A DNA stretch of 64,000 nt, from positions 93,034,412 through 93,098,411 of the forward strand of contig CM060962.1 in the NCBI GenBank assembly GCA_030765045.1, given 5' to 3'. Below the pieces are notes generated by a model, which saw only the letters and a program-made list of their open reading frames with translations, ran no database searches and was not told where the DNA came from. This document shows positions 44,035 to 55,699 of this stretch, in pieces (position 1 is the first letter of the stretch; each line of letters begins with the position of its first letter). Position numbers and translations under genes: made by a program. Origin of the DNA: Tenodera sinensis. Lineage: Eukaryota; Arthropoda; Insecta; Mantodea; Mantidae.

Positions 44035-46329
44035 GTAAGGTGTATTCACTTACACTGCATTAGAGTTTTGTTTTTCTTTCCCAACATGAATGTTTACTAC
44101 AATGTCTGTGTGTTAAAAGGTGTGATACCTTACTCTTTGTTATGATATGTATATCTAGCATTGCCATGCTTTATTCAAAAGCTCAAATTTATGAATTCAT
44201 TTTAAGCACTTTGCACTCTATTACATTCCTTCATTGGACATTATATTGCAAGCAGGGCTTTCTTTCCTTTTAACCTATCTGGAACATTGTATTCTTAAAA
44301 ATATTGTATGAAACCATGTTGATAGTGGAAGTTAGTCAGGTTTTGCTGTTATGTACATTTACCACAAAGTAATATGTTAAGTGAAAAGCTGTGGGTGTTT
44401 CAGAGTTGTTTTAACTGATCCTGCACTGAAAATACTCTTTATTTGTGTACAGATATCTTTCATATTCTTATTATTGTTTTATGTTAATAGAGTGAACTTG
44501 CATACTAAAATATAATGATGCATCTTAAGTACTCGAGGAGAAAACAGAAAAACACTGTTAATTTTTAAGTGTGCCTTCACTTTCCAGTCTATGACGTAAC
44601 TCTTTGAAGCAAGTATGCTTTCCTAGAAATGCACATAGGTTAGCACCATCTAATGATGCATGGTTGTATTTCTGTAAGTATCGGTGGTTGAGGTCATGTG
44701 AGTATTTTTCGCTTGGAGCTGTTCACTAGCGATGGTTTGCAGAATTTCAAGACTGTACCATGAGAGCGTCTGTTGAACCTGTCCGTGTATCATGAAAACA
44801 TCTGAGTGTGATGCAGCAGTAGAGTGGAATATGAATCTGACAGTACAATCACTGTGCCTATATGTTGGAATGCTATTTGTGAACTGGAATGTTGAATGCA
44901 GGGAATTATCACTACTATATGAATCTCTTCATTCAGAATTTTCTAGATAGTTATCTGGAAGTCCAAGAGACACCTCGAAGAATCCTTAAGGAAAATGTTA
45001 AAAGGTAACCACAATTATTTTATTATGGCATGATGTATATGTAAATGACACGTCAGTATACAAATTTATTTTGCAAATATTCACTATTGCTAGGTCTTTT
45101 ACTGTGTATTTTATTCAGATACTTATTTTGTTGACTTTTTTCCTGATAGGTGTGTACTGCATTTTTAAAACTTCATCAGCAGCCAAGCCACTGTGCTAAT
45201 ATGTAGACACATGTCTTGAACTTCTCAATTTTGCTGTGGGAAGGTCTTCCAATAAACTGCCAAAGGAGATTATTGTTGCACGCTTTATGAAAAGCTTCGT
45301 GAATACAAAGTGCAAGCCTGGATAGTTCCCATACAGCTTTTGACCTAGGCATCCTCTATGTTTATGCAGTAATACCAGTTTTCTTCAGCTTGTTAAAACT
45401 AATGGCTCAACGGAGAGCAGTAACATCATGAGTGACCATCGAAGGAACAAATAAAAATGAACATCCTCTATGTGGGTTGAGTTGGGGTGGGTGCGTGTAT
45501 GAGCAAAATATCAAATAAGCTTGTTCAATCCTATGTAGGTGCCTGGATCATAAGTATCATTCAATCTCTCTTTCTGGGAGCTCTGTGAAACGGAGTACTA
45601 CTATGCTCGTGCAACTTTTTGTACCTTACATTTGAATTTTGTAGTAGTACTCATTTGTGTTACAGAAGTGTTTTGGAAGGACTGCTGATTGGATGGTCAT
45701 CATCATCCATGCACCTTTTCGTGTTTAATACAAAGCAGTCATTTTATGGATCAGCCATGGATCCTATATATGCATGGTTCACTTGAATTGCAGCAATCCC
45801 TGTATTATTCTGCTAGCTCACTAGTGGTGAGTGACCCACTTGAAGCTATGCTGATCAGCTGTGAATGTCAACTTTCAGTTGCTGCCTTTCATTTATACTG
45901 GTACAGACGGCTCCAAATGTTTTCTGTTGGCCAACTGAAAGAGACAAAAGCTTCTCATGAAGTAGTTGCACCTGGCCCAAGGATGGCATTACAAGAGTTG
46001 TTTACTTTTGCGTATATTCATCTGATGTGTGGTGAGCAGGAAGGAAACAAGAAGCTTGATACTTTATTATATATTTAATTATATCCAAACAAAACAAATC
46101 AACACATTCTTTTCTGCATGTATTTAGACAAGTAATATTGCTTTTTGTGGTAGCATTAAGCATTTAAGAAACATGTGCGAATAATTTTTTTAAACCAAGA
46201 TAATGTATATAGGTTCTGTATTTTTTGTTAATAGTAGTAATTATAATTATAATGATAAATATACCATGGACTATTTTGCAGATATAAATTTTAGGGGTAA
46301 ATGTTAGATATAGTAGAGCTGCAAAGATA
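44035..46329. other. Intron 3 stretch, nothing recognised
   Basis: AT-rich sequence with one open frame of 129 codons at 45689-46078 that has no recognisable motif and ends in low-complexity residues. I see no element ends. Confidence 0.45.
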
Positions 46330-46994
46330 TTAAACGTCACAGAAAATCAAGAAACTGCCCATAGAGCACGGCAATCTCAGTCTTGTACAGCTAGCTCAAA
46401 GATTGGCATATCAAACAGTCAGTGAAAATGATGTAGCTCAGTGGATCAACACAGATGAATTGGAAGTGAGTGATGAGATGATAACAGAGGTAGTGAATGT
46501 AGAGGCTGAAAAAATGAGTGACAATGAAGACTTGATTTGGAGAATTTGAAAATCAGCCACAGTGAAGGATGTGAAGCGATAGAAAAGACCATCAACCACC
46601 TAGAACAGTCTGAGACAACTTTAACTGACCTTCTACTTCTACGATGATTGCGTGAAACGGTGGCAAAGAAGCGAGAGTGTTCTGTTAAACAGAAAACACT
46701 TATGGACTTCTTGAAGAAATAACCTTTTTAAACTGGAATGTGTACATACTGTATATATTTACTGTAGGCATTTTTTTTCATTTTTGTTCATATTTTGTTT
46801 TTATGTACGTCATTTTTTCATTTGGTAATACAGTAGATACCATTTTTTCACATCCTTGATCACATTTTCATTCATTTCACCAGTTTACCATGTTTCCCCT
46901 CTCTAGTTTTGACAAAGAGTCCATGTTATCAGGGTTTTTGATTATCCAAGGTATTGTTGGCCCTCCTTACCTTGGATAATCAAGGCTCTACTGT
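46330..46994 (+). mobile_element. Tigger/pogo-like element, 3' end
   Basis: Across frame changes the plus strand gives LAYQTVSENDVAQWINTDEL, then HSEGCEAIEKTINHLEQSET and VKQKTLMDFLKK before a stop near 46722. This is the acidic C-terminus of Tigger/jerky-type transposases. About 270 bp later the sequence ends in ccttggataatcaaggctct plus actg, the reverse complement of a CAGTAGAG-type pogo inverted end. A 14-bp hairpin (ttgattatccaagg and its partner) lies at 46938-46985. The left end and DDE core are missing. Confidence 0.65.
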
Positions 46995-47687
46995 GTTTAA
47001 CACATCAATGTTAAGCACAAAATATAAAGCTTCCGTACTTCGGCACATTCAGTTACAAAAGTTTTATTTAATTAGATTTTAAAATGCATATACAAGAATG
47101 TACATATCGTTCTTAAACGTTTGCCCCGGGGGCAGGTTAAAAATGTGTAAAATAATAAATAACAGGTAACTTATTCAGGGGATGCCAATGACTCAGGATA
47201 GGGGAAAGGATTTGACTTATGCTCCTGGTGTTCAATTAACTGTTAGACAAGGACAACTTTTAAATATATATATATATATAGAATAAATAGATTACAAATA
47301 GAAAATTAAGTCCACCGTACAAAATAACCTGGAGAACTGTTCCCATTATCTTGGTCCCATTTGACCAAGAACATAAAAAAAGGAAACATCAGTTAAGTTC
47401 TTGAAAACTCCAGAAAATTAAGTCTACTTATGTTCATCAAAGAAAGCTATTCTTGGCTAACCACATTAAACATTGACTATAGCAAACACATGAAGACTGA
47501 TTGACTGCTCTGTGTTGTATACACATTCACACTAAGAAAACACGTAATACCCATTTTGATTAATAATTAAGAATAGCTCATTCAAGCATTTACATTAAAC
47601 CCTTAAAACCACTGACACTTGACTTAGCAAACTCGTACCAATGCAAATAACTGCATTCCATTAAGTACCTTTTTGCAATCAATCGTG

Positions 47688-47737
47688 GCCCAAATGACCT
47701 AGCTGTCGACGGGCCCTTAAACCCCACTCACTCACTC
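47688..47737 (+). mobile_element. 50-bp LINE tail insertion with 13-bp duplication
   Basis: The insert is cccaaatgacctagctgtcg, then acgggcccttaaacccc and (actc)n. It matches the 3' end of the LINE at 38440-38490. The duplication gcaatcaatcgtg at 47675-47687 and 47738-47750 proves a separate, extremely 5'-truncated insertion. Confidence 0.9.
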
Positions 47738-48104
47738 GCAATCAATCGTGTCAGCAAATCTAATGGATCGAGCAAAATTCCCTTGTCACGAATTTTACTA
47801 TGCACTCATATCTTACTACTGAATTTACAGAGAAATGCTGTTCAATCCAGCAAACGGCCAAGAACCCATGGCATTAATTCCATTAAACAAAGCATTCTCT
47901 CTGAGTAAAATCAAATAAATAACTAAATATGTTGTAAATTGTATGTTGCATATTTTTATGTTGTTGTATCTCACCGATAAGTATTGAATACTGAATTCAC
48001 ATAGCCATACTGACGCTGCCAGTCCTGCGTAGCCAACTCCTGGTTTTCGATGTTGGTTGGTGACTTTGCGAGATAGAAAGACCTCCTGACTGTCTCTCGC
48101 GGCC

Positions 48105-48113
48105 CCTTATATA
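48105..48113 (-). promoter_or_regulatory. TATA-like box on the minus strand
   Basis: The minus strand reads ccgtatataaggggccgcg in a locally GC-rich stretch, with an open frame of 70 codons at 48209-47997 over it. This resembles the promoter part of a solo LTR or other repeat more than a gene. No paired ends were found. Confidence 0.3.
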
Positions 48114-48626
48114 CGGACCGGTGCGTTCAAAGGGTGGAAAACAAGAGAGAGGTGACTGTGTCGCCGACCGCAGCACTCTGACGTGGCAGTACACACGCCA
48201 AAGAACCAAATGCTGTCCTGGTAGATACAGCAGAGTGCTGCATTACCGGGCCACTGTCGAGCATCGCCATGTGGTCCCATTCATAAACGTGAGAGAAGCA
48301 TAATGCAATTACTATTTTCCGTAAAAGTGCACAGTAGAAGACATTTACTTGATGATTTGGGTATATTTTATATGTCCGCTAATGCAAATCACACAATATT
48401 TAGGCAAAATATGACATTGCACACATTTGGCTTTTTCGGTTACGAATACAATATTTAAGTTAGTTTGAAAATGGGGAAACTAATGCTGCATCACTTTCAA
48501 ATAGTTAATGCGACAAATTGATCGTTATTTGAAACTACTGTGCTCTGAAGTTATACACTATTTAGAATTAAAGGTCACAGTTGTAACTTTAAGTAAACAG
48601 GTTCATATTTAAAGGGTAATATGCAA

Positions 48627-48780
48627 GAAGGCTGAGGGAGGGGTGTGTGGCAGGGTGGGGGTGGGGATGGGAATGTATGGAGGGTGCAGTGTGTGTGGGG
48701 ATGGATGTGTGAGGGATGGGGATGTGTGGGGTTGAATAGGTGACTGTGGGTGTGGCAGGGTGTGTGTGCACGGGATGTGA
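48627..48780 (+). repeat. G-rich tract with a G-quadruplex motif
   Basis: GGGTGGGGGTGGGGATGGG at 48653-48671 has four G-runs with 1-2 base loops, within 150 bp of imperfect GGGG(A/T)TG(T)n repeats. It lies on the coding strand of the mucolipin gene, so the intronic RNA would carry it. Confidence 0.85.
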
Positions 48781-48799
48781 ACAGCGTAAATGACAGACT

Positions 48800-50160
48800 A
48801 TATGCCAGATAAATGCAAAATTTGATACCTGAGTAAGATGCCGTTTGAGCACTGCAAATGTAGATATCCATACACTCCCAACCCAAATTACCCATTATAT
48901 GAGCATTTTTTCATTTCATTTTATTTCATTTCATTATCAAAACACCTCTGATGAATGTATAAAGTGTACATTCTTAAATTTTCTATGAATTAGCATCTGA
49001 AGTTCTCATTCTCAATGATTTTTTTATATTACTGGGAAACCATGATATATAGCATAAATTCTTATTGTGGAAAAAATATAGAGCTCATGAAACATTCAGT
49101 TGTGTGGAATAATTTTATCATAGCATTAGTCATCTCGGAAATATTAACGTGCAAGTTGGGTTGAAGCACTACCTAAGAATATTTTCAAACTAAGAGGAGC
49201 AATATAGTTCTTTATTTGAATTTATGAAAAATAAGAAAGATGGAAGAATTGTGTTCAAAATGGCTGTCATTTCTGCATCTTGCATGCAACAAAATAGGAA
49301 AAAGGTAACTTAAATGATTAATGGGAACTTTAAATACTTTCTGGCATATTATGATAGATAAAGAATATATGTTGGTTGATAACGGGTAGAGAATGGCTTT
49401 GAATATTGGAAACCAAACCTTTTGTCTTAACTCATGGTAAAACGTATTCTTGGAAATTCTAGTTCATGGATTAAAATTTTGTGTTGTCTGAGTTTGGATT
49501 AGTTATGGCAGCTATGCAGATCAAGATTAACACAGAACTGCCTGACACATAGTAGTAGGTGCATGATATGCTGTGTGATATCTTAGCACATAAGCACCAA
49601 GTTAGAGTAGGAAAAAATATAACCATAGATGCAGTTACAGATTTCCAAAATAATAGTACTCAAATTTGTACTAACATGATTGTCAGTATTTTTAATAACC
49701 AGTTCCAAAATAACACTGTTCAAAGAGAGTGCATTAGATCATAGTAAAACAGTTGCAGGTATGAGTCTGATTTCAGACCTTGGAACCATCCTTGTTTTAG
49801 TGCTTCCAGGTTTCAGTAGAGGGTAACAACCACTAGAAACCTTCCAGTTAATAAGATTTAATTATGCCATTTTGCTCTTGTGATATTCATGTAAAAGGCA
49901 AAAACCTGAGATGACACTGGAAAATATAATCTTTAGCATCATGGCAACAACACACGATGACCATGACAGAAGTGAATTGCTTTAACCTGTCTTCAGGAAG
50001 CAGTAATGAAGCATGACAGAATACAGGATAGGAAGGAGAGAGGGAATGAGGGGTGCATAGTGGTGCATCATCATGCCTCTCGGCAGTTTCTATTACTGAA
50101 TAAGAGTCATGACTTCATATAAACTTTCCTGAGACCAACAATGAACTTCAATCCTTAAAA
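48800..50160. other. Intron 3 stretch, nothing recognised
   Basis: AT-rich, with no clear element ends or coding motifs. Part of it may be upstream LINE sequence too decayed to read. Confidence 0.45.
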
Positions 50161-50169
50161 CTCATAGTA

Positions 50170-51170
50170 GTTTCCTAGAAAAGGTAACACAGATTAAATC
50201 CAAATTGAACATTCCTAACACCAGGGAAAATCTACTTATAAGAGAAAATCCATTGGAATTATTGCAACCTACCTTCAGTTTGGAATTAATAGAGGAAATA
50301 AGTAAATCAGGCACACCAAAAGAAATACAAAAACTTCTAGCTCTGGAAACAATCAACACTAGATATCCCACAGAAGAATGGCTTCACATATATACTGATG
50401 GATCCTCCACGGAAAACCTTACTGGAGCTGGAGTTATTTGTTCACATTTTTCCTTTTATCATTCTGTTGGCAGAGACACAACAAATTATGATGGAGAAAT
50501 AGAGGCTATATACATTGCTCTCCAACAATTATTAAATCTTCCCTTAAATAAATTTAACAAGGCAGTAATTCTTCCGGATTCTAAAGCTGCAATTCAGGGA
50601 ATATGTTCAAATACTACAAAGAAGTCAACAAAAATTAGAGAATGCTACAAAATGTTAACACAACTCCAAAAAGTTAATAAGACTGTTCATCTCCAATGGA
50701 TTCCAGCACACTGTGGAGTCATGGGGAATGAAGCTGCAGACTGACTTGCAAAGAAAGGCACAACAATAAAACAAAAGTCTAAATTCAATTTCTTATATTC
50801 CTCAATAAAACGCTTGTTCATTAAAAAATTTTCTCATTCATACCTACAAGAAATAGAAACAAATGCCAAAGATAAAGAATGGATTACACTACTTTCCAAC
50901 CCAGATATAATCCCCCAGAGACCAAGGAAAACAGCGGTTGCAGCCTTCCGACTACTGACAAATCACGACTGCTTAGCAAGTCATCTCTACAGAATAGGTA
51001 TCTCAGCTTCACCAATATGTGTCCTGTGTAAACGATCCAGCAGAAATGAACGAAGACCACTTGAAGACCTGTGAAGCATTAAGATCAGAAGAAACTACAG
51101 TTCAAAAGTATTGGAAAGCAGGAATGTTAATGGCTTCATTGCCAGATGCAAGGCACTAGAAAACAAAAAC
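50170..51170 (+). pseudogene. LINE RNase H and C-terminal fragment, copy 1
   Basis: The frame at 50205-50744 gives a nearly complete RNase H: WLHIYTDGSSTENLTGAGVI, NYDGEIEAIYIALQQLL, AVILPDSKAAIQGI and LQWIPAHCGVMGNEAAD. These carry the four acidic positions and the His. A stop follows immediately. The frame continues at 50814-51074 with KTAVAAFRLLTNHDCLASHL and the CVLC half of a Cys/His motif, whose H...C half is reached after a frame change near 51050. This order is typical of I/R1-related LINEs. The endonuclease and RT are missing. It ends about 380 bp before mucolipin exon 4. Confidence 0.8.
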
Positions 51171-51546
51171 AACAACAATGAACTAAGAGTATTTTGCTGT
51201 GGTGGTTATTTGTAAATAGTAAATTAAATACACATTGATTAACTCAACTTATTTTAAAACCTAGTATTTTTTTCTCTCTAATTGGAACAGTTTGAACCAT
51301 TACTGAAAAATAAAAATTTTTTCCCTTCTAGTAGCAAGTGTAGGCCCTGAACTCATGATTAATTAACATATTTAGACTTCTCACTGACCTAAATTTAGCT
51401 TAGATGTAAATTTTATGAACTATTGCAACTGTTTGTAGTACTGTGCTTACTATGAGCTGCTCTTACCATGGAGGATGTCTGTAACAATATTTTTTGAGAG
51501 CTTGTTAGTATGATCATTAAATTGCATAAATTACGTATTTTTGCAG

Positions 51547-51697
51547 TACTCAAACTTGGAAAACGCAATAGGTCCATACTCATACACAGAAGAAAACAAT
51601 ACAATGCCATCACCTGTGATATGTTTGGAGCATTATAGAGAAGGCACAATTTTTGGTTTCAATGAGAGCTACGTTTTTAATGGAGAAATAGACAAAA
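51547..51697 (+). CDS. Trpml: Mucolipin (TRPML) channel, coding exon 4
   Basis: Acceptor tattttttgcag-type (AG at 51545-51546), donor acaaaa|gtaagt (GT at 51698). It starts in phase 0 and ends in phase 1. The encoded YSNLENAIGPYSYTEENN, then VICLEHYREGTIFGFNESYV and FNGEIDK, continues the lumenal polycystin-mucolipin domain. AIGPYSY is a conserved feature of the insect proteins and N-E-S is a potential glycosylation site. The following exons (rest of the lumenal domain, helices 2-6 and the pore) are not recognisable before 64000, so intron 4 exceeds 12 kb. Confidence 0.92.
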
Positions 51698-53559
51698 GTA
51701 AGTTGTAATTTTATAATTTTACTTTAATAATATGGAAATGGAATGCTGGTGTTGTCATGCTGTAAATTATCAGTAATGCAGTATATTAAGCTATAAATTA
51801 AGGCGAGGCATCTGTGAAAATTGGCCAGAGGCAATATATCACAAATTTGTTTTTTTGCGCTATAAGATAATCAGACCTTGTGCTTCAATAATATGAACTT
51901 TGTTTTGGTGTAGCGCCACTACAAAAAGTACCCCATGAGGAATGAGGTGATGCTCTTAGTACTCAAAATAAACCTATAATTGCTATGATTAGGGGCATCG
52001 TAACCACTAATTAACACCTAATATTTTCAAATATTGTATTTCCTACATCAGTTATGTAAAGGAATGTGCATGTGTAATGACATTTTCTAATGCTATTCCA
52101 AACCTAATCAAGTTTAGTTGGATAGCAGGTCCAGAAAACAGATACCTACTGTTTGATGAATCTTTAAGCTTGTTCTCAGTTTTACTATTTCCAACATTTT
52201 CCTAATTTCAAAATGTTCCACACGATGTAACTTTTACCAGTCTGTCTAAAATTTTAATCAGGTTTTAGGAATAACTATGAAGTATAAGTGCCTATTTATA
52301 TTTCTCACATTTTGGTTCTTTGTCCTGAGAATAACTTTTAAGCATTTGTTTTCTTTTAAGAAAAGACGTTCTTACGCATTTTTTCCTCGCTTAATAAGAG
52401 AGGAAGAGAAACTTCCCATGGATACAAGTAATTAATGAATTAAAATGAGCGTAAAAATCTATAGCTCATTGTTAATTTTTAAAATTACATCATGTAGGGC
52501 ATGAAAAGATTAATATTAAGAAAAGTATTAATAAAGTAAAAAACTGAAACTTGAATGTTATGTTTCATGGTTATATCAAATAAGCAATAGAAACAAATAT
52601 TTCACAGATGCTTTGCCATAAAGATGACTTCAAAGTATTGAAATATTTGCAATCCATAGAATATGTAGATTGAAAAAATTGTGTAAACAGGCTGACAAGT
52701 ATATGATTGATCTGTAAATGTGTAATTTTGTGGCTACAAAATCTTAATATCAAAAGCATAGTCCATTATACTGAGAATATTGTTGATGATACGGCTGATC
52801 CTTAATTATTTTCTGCAATGAGGCAAGGTTGCATTTGCATGGTTATATCTGTATTCAAGGACAATAAATACTGGAACATGGAGAACCCACATAAAATCTA
52901 GATTCCATTACATGATATAGTGTTGCCATTGCCAGAAGAATTAAAGGCCCCATATTTTTTGAAGAGCATAATAAAATTGCAAAGATACCACACACAAATG
53001 CTCAGAAAATTCTTCCTGTTATTAGGATGTTGAGTGAGAATACTTATATTTTTAATAATATTCAGCCACGGGCCTTATTGACAACTCTTTGGACCGTATA
53101 AGGTCGATTTTTAATGACAATCACTCCTAGAGGTTTATGGCTTACAAGTTTTCTAGACCTAATTTTGGATGATATTGTTAGTGGAGAACCCTGAAAAAAA
53201 CAGCTTACATAAATAACCTACAACACTTCATTGATTGAAAAGATACTATGAGTAGACATTTCTGAAATTATGGAACCAGAGATTTTACCTATGAATACAA
53301 ATTTCATCAGAAGATGGTAAGGATGTATGAATCAACATGGCTATCTCCACTACTGAAAGCAACCCTTTTAACTCAGGTTAATTTTTGATGTGCATTAAGT
53401 TGCATTGTTTATAGATAAGTAAAAATAAATGGAATATCACATAATGAAGCTTCTGTCTGCAGGGAGACAGACCTGTGCTGTCCCAACTGAAACATAATCT
53501 GATGGTTCTATATTTCAGCATGTTACAGAAAGAATCTAGCATGTAACATTTCAAACTAT
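51698..53559. other. Intron 4 stretch, nothing recognised
   Basis: AT-rich. Several short open frames lack recognisable motifs, and I found no element ends. Confidence 0.45.
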
Positions 53560-54100
53560 TATAGAATGTTGGAAGATGCTTAGCCATCTAACAGCACTTC
53601 AAAAACACCTAGTCTTCCAATGGATACCGGCTCACTGTGGACTGAGTGGTAATGAGAAAGCTGATTTTCTTGCAAAAAAGAGTACCAGCGGTGTACAAAA
53701 ATCTATAGTTAATTTACCATTTTATGCAGCTAAAAGATTAGTCAACTCTGAATTCAAATAAATTATTGCAAAATATTACTATGAAAAATCAAAGAATAAA
53801 AGATGGGAACTACCAAACATTCAAACAGTGATTCCTGAGTATCCTCGAAAAACAGCAGTTGCAACCTTCAGGTTGATTACAGGACATGATTGTCTGGCAA
53901 AACATTTAAACAGAATTGGGATATATTCTTCACCACTCTGTCCTCTATGTGATCTGCAAGAGGAAATGGACCGAGACCACCTTCAAATATGCCCAGCCAC
54001 TTCTAGTGCCCCATCCATCAGTGAAAAATATTGGAGAGCAAGAGGATTAATGACTTCATTGTCAGAAATCCAGCATTAGCTAACAACAACATTTCAATTT
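53560..54100 (+). pseudogene. LINE RNase H and C-terminal fragment, copy 2
   Basis: The segment begins at the end of RNase H (HLVFQWIPAHCGLSGNEKAD, then FLAKKSTSG). After a stop at 53759 it continues with PRKTAVATFRLITGHDCLAK and the Cys/His motif CPLC...DHLQIC. The sequence closely parallels copy 1 (KTAVAAFRLLTNHDCLAS), so both come from one LINE family in the same orientation. The 5' part is truncated within RNase H. Confidence 0.8.
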
Positions 54101-54724
54101 GCAGAGAATGGACAACATATTTGCGGAAAAGTCATTTTATTGGTGATTGACTAGAAACTAGAACAAATGTTTTTGCATTATCAGTGATAAAGTATTATTT
54201 ACAGTTTACTTCCTTACAAGTATTGTCATAAGATACTATTTATAACTGAGCCATTGGATAGAACTTATTATAGTATGTGTTCCCTTAAGTGAGATTTTAA
54301 TTTACATTTAATTGCACTTTGCAGTTCTCGCATTGTGCACCTATTACGTTTATGACCATCAGTACTCTTATGACATTTATGCCTAAGATTTATACTACTA
54401 CCTCAACTATAACCATGAATAATTACCATATTTCTTGCACGGCTTCATTAATAACAAAAATTGCCCTAAGATATGCAAACATGTGTTTTGTTTTCCTAAT
54501 TGTGGGTGTTACAAAGTCCCTATTACTTAATTTAAAATTAATTATTCAAAATATTTATTGCAAATAATGTGGATGTAAGAATTACTTTTTATATGAATAT
54601 GAGGGCTTTAGTTGGAAATTAGAACTTCCGGTGCTCACCTAACCCGTCAATCTTTTCCAGGCTCTCTCAAAAAGACGTTGCTCTGCAGTGTTTTTTACTT
54701 TCTCTTCTATGTATAATAAGCAGA

Positions 54725-55465
54725 GGAAGTATTGTATTCCACCCAAAAATTCAATGTAGAGATTTCACCGGGAATGTTTCGAGTCCCCTGGATCCAAAAA
54801 CAAGCATTTTTAGAAAAAAGGTCTGTGTGTGCGTGTGTGGGGGGTTGTGAGCGTGGGCATGCAAACAGCGTAACTCAAAAATGAAAGGTTGGTTAAAAAC
54901 CAAAGTTGGTATTTAAGTTTAATATCTTTCAGGGATGCGACACAAAGATTTTGAAGAAAATTCCTACCCCTAAACTACCCTTTACATGGAAAATTTTGAT
55001 TTTCTCAAAAATAGCTCTTAATGATTTTGATTAAAATACTACATGTTTAAGATATTTTTATGACAAATGAAATGTATATTTTGAATTTTCTGGCTATAGC
55101 CCATGTAGTCCTGTTTACTTTGGATGACTTTTAAATAACTCATAAACCATAAGAAATAGATCAAATCTTACTATACAAAAATGTAGATCTCTTTAAAACA
55201 CACAATTTATATCCAAATGAATTTTTTTTGTGGAGTGAACCATTTCAGAGATATTCCTTATTTGTGTGAGTTTTGTAATACTTACACTTTCCACAAATGG
55301 AAGATTGTTACTCATTTCTTTACGTTACCTAATTAGTAAGTACAGGAGGTATTGTATTCCATCCAAAAAATAAATGTGGAGATTTCACCGGAAATATGTT
55401 TTGAGGCCCCCTAATTCCAAAAAAAGCATTTTTAGAAAAAGGTGTGTGTGCACATCTGTGTGTGG
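54725..55465 (+). repeat. Pair of about 120-bp direct repeats, 617 bp apart
   Basis: Bases 54725-54842 (ggaagtattgtattccaccc onward) recur with changes at about 55343-55464 (ggaggtattgtattccatcc onward). Both end in aagcatttttagaaaaa and a GT-rich run. They may be two units of one unknown repeat. Confidence 0.75.
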
Positions 55466-55699
55466 TGTGTGTGTCTGGTGTGTGGTGTGTGTGTCTTTTT
55501 TTGAGGTGGGTGTTATAAGAGGCAATTCCACTGTGGTGGAGCCTCTCAACCAGAACAATACCAGGACTGGGTCCTTTACTGGTACAGTGGTGTTTGTAGG
55601 AAGGGATGGTGGTAAGACAGTGGTTTAGTTAGATGAGAGTTTTGATTTGTGAGACATTGATGCTTTCTCCTAATTGTGGGGTAGGTGTTTTTTGTTTAT

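Noticed and set aside
47997..48209. Minus-strand frame of 70 codons over a TATA-like box
   Set aside because: No motif; composition is Arg/Ser-rich from a GC-rich repeat-like region, and the TATA box lies within it rather than upstream.
48575..48895. Minus-strand His/Pro/Thr-rich frames
   Set aside because: They translate the G-rich low-complexity tract.
18690..51697. Possibility that the mucolipin match is a processed pseudogene
   Set aside because: Exons are separated by large introns with GT-AG borders and matching phases, and no stop or frameshift interrupts them.
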